From assembly GCA_005888395.1 (NCBI GenBank), contig VAXF01000058.1:1-11373 (forward strand): 11,373 nucleotides of DNA, written 5' to 3'. Below, piece after piece: positions 7,313-11,373 of the stretch (position 1 is the stretch's first letter; every line of letters starts with the position of its first letter). This DNA comes from Actinomycetota bacterium. Lineage in GTDB: Bacteria > Actinomycetota > Acidimicrobiia > Acidimicrobiales > AC-25. Both the position numbers and the translations under genes were made by a program. The notes under the pieces were generated by a model. That model was not told the origin of the DNA. It did not search any database and saw only the letters and a list, made by a program, of their open reading frames with translations.

Positions 7313-7735
7313 TCAGGCGGTGGTTTCGTCCCGGTGAGCCTCGCGGTGCGCTTCCGTGTGCGCCGTGCTCTCGTCCGCCTCGAGCCCGACGGCGAGCTTG
7401 AGCTCCTGGATGTCGCGGTGCAGATCGTGCTCGTCGGCAAAGCACGTCATCAGGTCGGCGAGACCATCGGCGATGGCGTTGAGCTTGTGCTGCGTGGCTT
7501 GGTCGTTGCGTGTCTGGCTGTTCTGCAGCAGGGCCACCATCAGGAACGTGACGATGGTGGTTGCGGTGTTGATGAGCAGCTGCCAGGTGTCGAACTTCAG
7601 GAAAGCGATCGTGGGTGCCCACACCACGATCAGCAGGAGGCAGAAGGCGAAGAACGGCGCGCGGCTGACCACCATCGAGGACTCGCCGGCAAACCGGTCG
7701 AAGACGGTCGTGTCCCCGGCGACGTCGCTCGGCAT
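7313..7735 (-). CDS. Low-affinity iron permease family protein
   Basis: Small inner-membrane protein of 140 residues from ATG 7735. Two hydrophobic helices lie at about 28-47 (FFAFCLLLIVVWAPTIAFL) and 52-70 (QLLINTATTIVTFLMVALL). They are followed by the family hallmark QNSQTRNDQATQHKLNAIAD (71-90), which in Fet4-like low-affinity iron permeases reads QNTQNRDxxAxxxKLDEL. The tail is acidic with a His-containing AHTEAHREAHRDE stretch. The frame stays open upstream to 7969, but the extra residues show no family similarity and run through the divergent promoter region, so ATG 7735 is preferred although its ribosome binding site is weak. Bacterial members are only loosely tied to iron uptake, so the transport role is inferred from the family name. 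Closeness to the zinc-uptake locus is suggestive only. Confidence 0.82.
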   Translation of the reverse strand: MPSDVAGDTTVFDRFAGESSMVVSRAPFFAFCLLLIVVWAPTIAFLKFDTWQLLINTATTIVTFLMVALLQNSQTRNDQATQHKLNAIADGLADLMTCFADEHDLHRDIQELKLAVGLEADESTAHTEAHREAHRDETTA

Positions 7736-7818
7736 CTCGGCCGGACGAGGCACGCACACGATGTACCCACACCCGGCTGCCCGTATCGTCTGCGGCTTGC
7801 TGAGCGTCACTCCCCGGC

Positions 7819-7844
7819 GGTTCCCACCGAGTCGTTTTGGGTAC
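7819..7844 (+). promoter_or_regulatory. Candidate stress-sigma (SigF/SigB-like) promoter
   Basis: GGTTC at 7819-7823 and GGGTAC at 7839-7844 are separated by 15 bases. Actinobacterial SigF/SigB-type promoters have GGTTT or GTTT, then 15-17 bases, then GGGTAC/T. The element faces the DUF6458-like remnant, whose AAGGAG (7869-7874) lies 24 bases downstream, giving a short leader. The match is by eye; the sigma factor itself is not in the window. Confidence 0.5.
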
Positions 7845-7868
7845 CCCTGGTAAGGCACCAAACGAATG

Positions 7869-7874
7869 AAGGAG
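7869..7874 (+). promoter_or_regulatory. Orphaned ribosome binding site of the DUF6458-like remnant
   Basis: AAGGAG is a full Shine-Dalgarno match, but no usable start codon follows at 5-10 bases in the DUF6458 frame; the bases there read ACCCAC then an in-frame TGA. The ATG at 7866-7868 overlaps the site and reaches that TGA after five codons. The site therefore seems to be a leftover of an intact gene start. Confidence 0.55.
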
Positions 7875-7883
7875 ACCCACTGA

Positions 7884-8075
7884 TTCGACTTCGCCGTCGA
7901 CGTCAACACGAGAGGCTTCAACCTGCACACCATCGGCGCCATCCTGATGATCGTTGGGGTCATCGGCATGCTTCTCTCGCTCGTCTTCTGGAGCAGCTGG
8001 GGTGGCTTCGGCGGTGGTGGCCCCTACGTCACCGGTGGCCGGCGGCGCCGGGTTGTCTTAGACGACTACCTGTAG
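7884..8075 (+). pseudogene. DUF6458-like small membrane protein lacking its start and first helix
   Basis: The frame from 7884 to the TAG at 8073-8075 encodes 63 residues beginning FDFAVDVNTRGFNLHTIGAI, continuing through a hydrophobic helix (LMIVGVIGMLLSLVFW) to a Gly-rich segment and a basic RRRRVVLDDYL tail. This resembles the second half of actinobacterial DUF6458 proteins, small two-helix membrane proteins of unknown function. Intact members begin with a Gly-rich first helix of about 17-20 residues ending near AILxFAV; here that part is absent, and a TGA sits at 7881-7883 just before the homology begins. A good ribosome binding site and a stress-type promoter remain upstream. Either a short deletion inactivated the gene or the assembly lost bases. 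The family assignment rests on memory of the conserved pattern. Confidence 0.6.
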
Positions 8076-8107
8076 CCGGACGAGGTCCGAGCCACGCCGG
8101 TACGCGA

Positions 8108-8140
8108 CTACTCGGCGCAACTCCCACACGTGCCGAGTAG
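8108..8140. repeat. Perfect 9-base inverted repeat over the zur stop codon
   Basis: CTACTCGGC (8108-8116) and GCCGAGTAG (8132-8140) are perfect complements with a 15-base loop. The left arm contains the zur TAG stop; the loop holds the codons for the CGSC zinc knuckle. It lies between convergent genes, so both transcripts could form it. No T-run follows on either strand, so it is not a classic intrinsic terminator. Confidence 0.6.
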
Positions 8141-8557
8141 ATCGAGCCGGTGGGCCTCGGCGCGGAACCCGGTTCGCGTCCTGAGCCTCCCGACGGCGTC
8201 GGCGAGCGTCTGCTCGACCCGTCGCGGAGGCTCGAAGTCCTCGACCGCGCCGCAGCTGACGCACACCAGATGATGGTGATGACCGGTGAGGTCCTCGGCC
8301 ACCTCGAACCGAGCGAGCTCGTCGGTGCCCAGCACCCGGCGGACGACACCGGCCTGCTCGAGCACCGCCAGGTTGCGGTAGGTCGTGCTCTGCGGCAGCT
8401 CGCGCCGCGAGGCCACGAGCTCCGCGGTGGTCACCGGGCGGCCCGCCTCCACGAGCGCTTCCACGAGCACGCGCCGGCCCGAGGTGTAGCGCTGATCCAC
8501 GCGTCGCAACCGCGCGGTGGCCACGGCGTGCAGGTCTTCGCCCACGGCGAACAGCAT
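8108..8557 (-). CDS. zur: Fur-family metalloregulator, probably Zur
   Basis: DNA-binding repressor of 149 residues. The N-terminal winged helix covers about residues 18-88 (RYTSGRRVLVEALVEAG, TTAELVA, STTYRNLAVLEQAGVVRRV). The dimerisation half has the metal-site HHHH (93-96), CVSC (99-102) and a C-terminal CGSC (144-147); the paired CxxC knuckles form the structural zinc site of the family. It is divergent from znuA across 55 bases holding a palindromic operator, so zinc-responsive repression of the transporter and itself is the best inference; an iron (Fur) or manganese (Mur) role cannot be excluded from the protein alone. ATG 8557 is chosen: the frame stays open to 8830, but the extra residues would overlap znuA and the operator and have no family similarity. 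Confidence 0.9.
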   Translation of the reverse strand: MLFAVGEDLHAVATARLRRVDQRYTSGRRVLVEALVEAGRPVTTAELVASRRELPQSTTYRNLAVLEQAGVVRRVLGTDELARFEVAEDLTGHHHHLVCVSCGAVEDFEPPRRVEQTLADAVGRLRTRTGFRAEAHRLDLLGTCGSCAE

Positions 8558-8574
8558 ACCGGCCGACCCCCGAG

Positions 8575-8580
8575 ATTGTA
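8575..8580 (-). promoter_or_regulatory. Candidate -10 element for zur
   Basis: Read on the minus strand this is TACAAT, a good -10. It lies 17 bases before ATG 8557, implying a leader of about ten bases. The -35 region would fall within or just beyond the Zur box and is weak by eye, so autoregulation is plausible. Confidence 0.4.
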
Positions 8581-8605
8581 ATAGGAACCGTTCTCGTTCT
8601 AGGAT
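8576..8605 (+). promoter_or_regulatory. Candidate znuA promoter
   Basis: TTGTAA (8576-8581) and TAGGAT (8600-8605) are 18 bases apart and match the sigma-70 hexamers in most key positions. A transcription start near 8611-8613 would put the GTG at the very 5' end, so the mRNA may be leaderless. The AGGA at 8601-8604 could then be promoter rather than ribosome binding site. Confidence 0.45.
8580..8598. promoter_or_regulatory. Candidate Zur box between zur and znuA
   Basis: AATAGGAACCGTTCTCGTT is a 19-base imperfect palindrome of 9-1-9 form; six of nine arm positions are complementary, with a perfect GAACCGTTC core (8585-8593). Its layout resembles actinobacterial Zur sites of the AATGAAAACCGTTTTCATT kind. 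It falls in the AT-richest part of the divergent gap and between the -35 and -10 of the znuA promoter candidate, where a repressor would block RNA polymerase. Confidence 0.65.
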
Positions 8606-8612
8606 CGTCGGT

Positions 8613-9542
8613 GTGCGAGGGCTCCGGGGTCGCTCACTCGGTCTGGCGTGCGCGGGAATCGCGACGGTCACGAGTGTCGTCGGGACGTCGTGCTCGTCGA
8701 CGCGCTCGACGTCGACCACCGCCGGCGCCCGGTTGGAGGTCGTCGCCGCGGAGAACACGTGGGGCAGCATCGCGGCGCAGCTCGGAGGCGACCGCGCCCG
8801 CGTGCGCAGCCTCATCACCAATCCGCACACGGACCCGCACGATTACGAGCCCACGCCGGCCGACGGCCGGGCCGTCGCCGGCGCCCGTTACGTCATCGTC
8901 AACGGTGTCGGCTATGACGCGTGGGCATCCAAGATGGTCGATGCGAACCCTCGGCCCGGTCGGAGGGTCCTCGATGTGGGCGCCCTCGTCGGCGTCAAAG
9001 CGGGCGCAAACCCTCACCGCTGGTACTCACCACCCGACGTGCACGCGGTCGTCGAGCGCATCACCTCCGACTACAAGCGGCTCGACGCTGCCGACGCCGC
9101 CTACTTCGACCGCAAGAAGACAGCCTTCGACACCGCGCTTGCCGGCTACACGTCGCTGATCGCGGACATCAGGAGCCGCTACGCGAGAACACCGGTCGGC
9201 GCGTCGGAGAGCATCGTCTCGCCCCTTGCCGAAGCGCTGGATCTCGACCTCCGCACCCCTGCGGCGTTCCTGGCCGCCATCAGCGAGGGCAGCGAGCCGA
9301 CCGCCGCGGACAAGACGACCGTCGACGCGCAGATCAGGACCCGCCAGATCAAGGTCTACGTGTTCAACAGCCAGAACGCGACGCCGGACGTCAGGGCGCA
9401 GGTCGACGCGGCACGGGCGGCCGGGATCCCGGTCGTCGCCGTCACCGAGACGCTGACGCCGGCGAACGCCTCCTTCCAGAGCTGGCAGGTGACCCAGCTG
9501 AGGGCGTTGCAGGCCGCACTGGCCACAGGCACGCGTCGGTGA
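8613..9542 (+). CDS. znuA: Zinc ABC transporter substrate-binding lipoprotein
   Basis: Extracytoplasmic metal-binding protein (cluster A-I/TroA family), 309 residues from GTG 8613. The N-terminus is basic then hydrophobic, ending in VVGTSC with Cys 27 followed by a Ser/Thr-rich tether, so it is probably a lipoprotein, although Gly at -3 makes the lipobox atypical. Likely ligands are H76 (NPHTDPHDYEP) and H135 (NPHRWYSP), with E199 (GASESIVSP) where classical ZnuA has a third His, and E280 (VTETLTP). No His-rich loop is present, which is common outside Proteobacteria. AGGA lies eight bases upstream of the start. The TGA overlaps the ATPase GTG. Zinc is inferred from the Zur-like neighbour; manganese or iron is possible. 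The frame is open upstream to 8517, but that part overlaps zur and the operator. Confidence 0.9.
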   Translation: MRGLRGRSLGLACAGIATVTSVVGTSCSSTRSTSTTAGARLEVVAAENTWGSIAAQLGGDRARVRSLITNPHTDPHDYEPTPADGRAVAGARYVIVNGVGYDAWASKMVDANPRPGRRVLDVGALVGVKAGANPHRWYSPPDVHAVVERITSDYKRLDAADAAYFDRKKTAFDTALAGYTSLIADIRSRYARTPVGASESIVSPLAEALDLDLRTPAAFLAAISEGSEPTAADKTTVDAQIRTRQIKVYVFNSQNATPDVRAQVDAARAAGIPVVAVTETLTPANASFQSWQVTQLRALQAALATGTRR

Positions 9543-10369
9543 GAGAGGCCGCGCGCGACGCGATCCACGCGCGGGGCGCGGCCGTCGCGCTCGGTGGCCG
9601 CACCGTGTGGCAGGGCCTCGACCTCGCCGTCGGCCAGGGCGAGTTCGTGGCGGTGCTGGGCCCGAACGGCGTCGGCAAGTCGACGCTCGTCAAGGCCATC
9701 CTCGGCCTGGTGCCACTGTCGGCGGGTGCGCTCTCCGTGCTGGGCGGCCGGCCCGGAGAGCACAACGCAGGCATCGGCTACCTCCCCCAGCGCCGGGCGT
9801 TCGACGCGGGCCTTCGCGTGCGCGGCGTCGACGTCGTGCGCCTTGGTCTCGACGGTGACCGCTGGGGCGTGCCGCTCCCCGGCCGCACGCGCCGCCGGCG
9901 CGATGCCGATGCGCGCGTCGCCGACGTCGTCAACCTGGTCGATGCGACGGCCTATGCGAAGCGTCCGATCGGCGAGATATCCGGCGGTGAGCAACAGCGG
10001 CTGCTCATCGCCCAGGCCCTCGTGCGCCGGCCGCGGCTGCTCCTGCTCGACGAGCCGCTCGACAGCCTCGACCTTCCCAACCAGGCGGCGGTGGCGGCAC
10101 TCGTCTCGCGCATCTGCCACGACGAGGGCGTCACGGTCGTGATGGTGGCGCACGACGTCAACCCGATCCTCCCTTACGTCGACGACGTCGTGTATCTCGG
10201 TCCCGGGGGTGCGGTGGCGGGTGCGCCCAAGCAGGTCATCACCTCGGCGACGCTCACACGTCTGTTCGGAACACCCATCGAGGTGCTCCAGGCCTCCGAC
10301 GGGCGCCTCGTTGTCGTCGGGCAGCCGGAGCCACCGGCGTACCACGCCGACCGCCACGAGCACCCGTGA
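9539..10369 (+). CDS. znuC: Zinc ABC transporter ATP-binding protein
   Basis: Cytoplasmic ATPase of 276 residues that powers the importer. It has Walker A GPNGVGKST (41-49), the Q-loop glutamine Q84 (YLPQR), signature SGGEQQR (148-154), Walker B LLLLDEP (167-173), D-loop SLD (176-178) and switch His H205 (VAHD). A C-terminal extension of about 40 residues with His and Pro (AYHADRHEHP) follows. The frame stays open far upstream inside znuA, so the start is set by the domain's first strand: GTG 9539 gives the short leader and GTGA overlap with the znuA stop, with no strong ribosome binding site, consistent with coupled translation. The extension could bind metal because of its His residues, but that is speculation. 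Confidence 0.93.
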   Translation: MREAARDAIHARGAAVALGGRTVWQGLDLAVGQGEFVAVLGPNGVGKSTLVKAILGLVPLSAGALSVLGGRPGEHNAGIGYLPQRRAFDAGLRVRGVDVVRLGLDGDRWGVPLPGRTRRRRDADARVADVVNLVDATAYAKRPIGEISGGEQQRLLIAQALVRRPRLLLLDEPLDSLDLPNQAAVAALVSRICHDEGVTVVMVAHDVNPILPYVDDVVYLGPGGAVAGAPKQVITSATLTRLFGTPIEVLQASDGRLVVVGQPEPPAYHADRHEHP

Positions 10370-11265
10370 TGGTCGTAGTGGCCGATGCTGGAGCGCGGCT
10401 GACCTGGAACCTCGTGACCGACACGCGCCAGCTGTTCGCCTTCCACTTCATGGTCAACGCCTTCCGCGCCGGCACCGTCGTCGCTGTCGCCGCCGGGGCG
10501 ATCGGCTGGTTCATGGTGCTGCGCCGCCAGGCCTTCGCCGGCCACACCCTCGCCCTGGTGGGCTTCCCCGGCGCGGCCGGCGCGACCTGGCTCGGGATCG
10601 GTGCCGCGTGGGGGTTCTTCGGGTTCTGCTCGATCGCGGCGCTCTCGATCGCGGCGCTCCCCCACCGCGACGCGCGGGGCTACAGCGAGCAATCCGCGGG
10701 AATCGGCGTCATACAGGCGTTCGCGCTGGCGTGCGGCTTCCTGTTCGTGAGCCTCTATCGCGGCTTCCTCAACGGCGTCAACGCACTCCTGTTCGGCAGC
10801 TTTCTCGGCATCACCGACGGCCAGGTGCTCGTGCTCCTCGTGGTCGGCGCGGTCGCGCTCGCCGTGCTCGTCGTCGCCGGTCGGCCCCTGCTGTTCGCTT
10901 CGGTCGACCCGGGCATTGCCGAGGCCCGAGGCGTGCCCGTACGGGTGCTGTCGCTGGTGTTCCTGCTGCTGCTCGGTCTCACCGTCGCTGAGGTCAGCCA
11001 GATCACGGGCACGCTGCTGGTGTTCGCCCTCCTCGTCATGCCGGCGGCCGCCGCCCAGGCGCTCACCGCGCGGCCCGCGTCGAGCCTTGCCCTCACCGTG
11101 GCGATTTCGCTCGTCGTCACCTGGGCCGGTCTCGGCGCGGCCTACTACTCGCCCTATCCCATCGGGTTCTTCGTCACCAGCTTCGCCTTCGCCGTGTACG
11201 CAGCCGCCACCGCGACCGCCGCGGTTCGCCGCGCGCCCGGCCCGAACATCGCGCCCGCACCGTGA
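10366..11265 (+). CDS. znuB: Zinc ABC transporter permease (ABC-3 family)
   Basis: Integral membrane permease of 299 residues. The first membrane segment starts in HFMVNAFRAGTVVAVAAGAI, followed by the conserved MVLRRQAFAGHTLALVGFPG region typical of ABC-3 permeases (classical form RRxAFxGDALAH). About seven to eight hydrophobic helices can be counted, and the late SQITGTLLVFALLVMPAAAA motif (about residue 214-234) is the family's conserved coupling/translocation segment. The start may be GTG 10366 (GTGA overlap with znuC) or ATG 10369 (TGATG, one-base overlap); both fit coupled translation. The C-terminus is Ala/Pro-rich. Its stop overlaps the start of a second, similar permease, so the channel is probably a heterodimer. 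Confidence 0.92.
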   Translation: MMVVVADAGARLTWNLVTDTRQLFAFHFMVNAFRAGTVVAVAAGAIGWFMVLRRQAFAGHTLALVGFPGAAGATWLGIGAAWGFFGFCSIAALSIAALPHRDARGYSEQSAGIGVIQAFALACGFLFVSLYRGFLNGVNALLFGSFLGITDGQVLVLLVVGAVALAVLVVAGRPLLFASVDPGIAEARGVPVRVLSLVFLLLLGLTVAEVSQITGTLLVFALLVMPAAAAQALTARPASSLALTVAISLVVTWAGLGAAYYSPYPIGFFVTSFAFAVYAAATATAAVRRAPGPNIAPAP

Positions 11266-11373
11266 CCGTGCTTGCCGTCGCACGCACCGCCGGGCTCGGG
11301 CACATGCTCGCCCACCCGTTCATGCGCAACGCGTTCATGGCCGGCACCGCGATCGCCGTAGCCGCCGGGCTGA
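11262..11373 (+). CDS. Second zinc ABC permease, cut by window edge
   Basis: Only the first 37 codons are present from GTG 11262, which overlaps the previous stop as GTGA. The segment HPFMRNAFMAGTAIAVAAGL parallels FHFMVNAFRAGTVVAVAAGA of the upstream permease, so it is a paralogous ABC-3 permease. Two permease genes in tandem suggest that the transporter uses a heterodimeric pore. The rest, including the conserved cytoplasmic coupling region, lies beyond the window. Confidence 0.8.
   Translation, partial: MTVLAVARTAGLGHMLAHPFMRNAFMAGTAIAVAAGL

Larger units (their letters stand above)
7736..7883. other. Divergent intergenic region between iron-permease-like gene and DUF6458-like remnant
   Basis: About 148 bases without a supported gene. 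It holds the plus-strand stress-type promoter and the orphaned ribosome binding site listed separately. A GGGTACCC palindrome (7839-7846) overlaps the -10 element. I see no clear sigma-70 promoter for the minus-strand gene. Confidence 0.5.

Noticed and set aside
7866..7886. TGA at 7881-7883 read as selenocysteine or stop readthrough
   Set aside because: No SECIS-like structure was evident, the five codons before it overlap the ribosome binding site, and the missing first helix is better explained by a deletion.
7125..7928. 267-residue minus-strand frame and 268-residue plus-strand frame (7334-8140)
   Set aside because: Both run in other frames across the iron-permease-like gene and the DUF6458 remnant; composition is low-complexity Arg/Gly/Ala-rich.
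9356..11283. Long minus-strand open frames opposite znuC and znuB
   Set aside because: They are complements of well-supported transporter genes with the same biased composition and no domain.
1..11373. tRNA, rRNA, CRISPR, insertion sequence, attachment site or origin
   Set aside because: No tandem spaced repeats, transposase motifs, tRNA-like cloverleaf or rRNA segments were seen by eye; nearly all sequence is accounted for by genes.

Overview
The window is GC-rich (roughly two thirds G+C), with frequent GTG starts, strong G/C bias at third codon positions and 4-base start/stop overlaps. The minus-strand block pgsA, GDP-mannose pyrophosphorylase/PMM-like protein, gcvH, GarA/OdhI-type FHA protein, FtsR-type MerR regulator and hpt is typical of Actinomycetota: the mycobacterial pgsA2 to gcvH-garA-Rv1828 neighbourhood has the same core. 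A member of Acidimicrobiia is my best guess, but the sequence does not settle the class.

Region 1 (1-5656, minus strand) reads from right to left as a stand-alone response-regulator receiver, pgsA, a bifunctional-looking nucleotidyltransferase/phosphomannomutase-like protein, gcvH, a zinc-ribbon FHA protein, an FtsR-like MerR regulator and hypoxanthine phosphoribosyltransferase, which is cut by the window edge. Gaps are 0-36 bases, so this is probably one long transcript linking envelope precursors (phosphatidylglycerophosphate, GDP-mannose), one-carbon/glycine metabolism, 2-oxoglutarate flux control, division control and purine salvage.

Region 2 (5725-8075) is accessory in character. It holds a lipoprotein alpha/beta hydrolase with a C-terminal neocarzinostatin-like domain, whose reading frame is broken just after the oxyanion-hole motif. 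Next come an orphan 87-residue helical protein, a small low-affinity-iron-permease-like membrane protein, and a DUF6458-like two-TM protein that keeps a ribosome binding site and a stress-sigma-like promoter but has lost its start and first membrane segment. Two apparent small deletions within 1.2 kb suggest either real decay or assembly error.

Region 3 (8108-11373) is a zinc-uptake locus: a minus-strand Fur-family regulator (Zur-like) diverges from plus-strand znuA, znuC, znuB and a second, truncated znuB. The 55-base divergent gap carries an imperfect 9-1-9 palindrome, a candidate Zur box, between plausible -35 and -10 elements. The plus-strand genes are joined by GTGA overlaps. The regulator presumably represses both itself and the transporter when zinc is plentiful.

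I found no complete novel system. The most unusual items are the hydrolase/neocarzinostatin-like fusion and its disruption, the paired small deletions, the diverged PMM active-site loops, and two RNA-level hairpins (over the receiver's ribosome binding site and over the zur stop codon).
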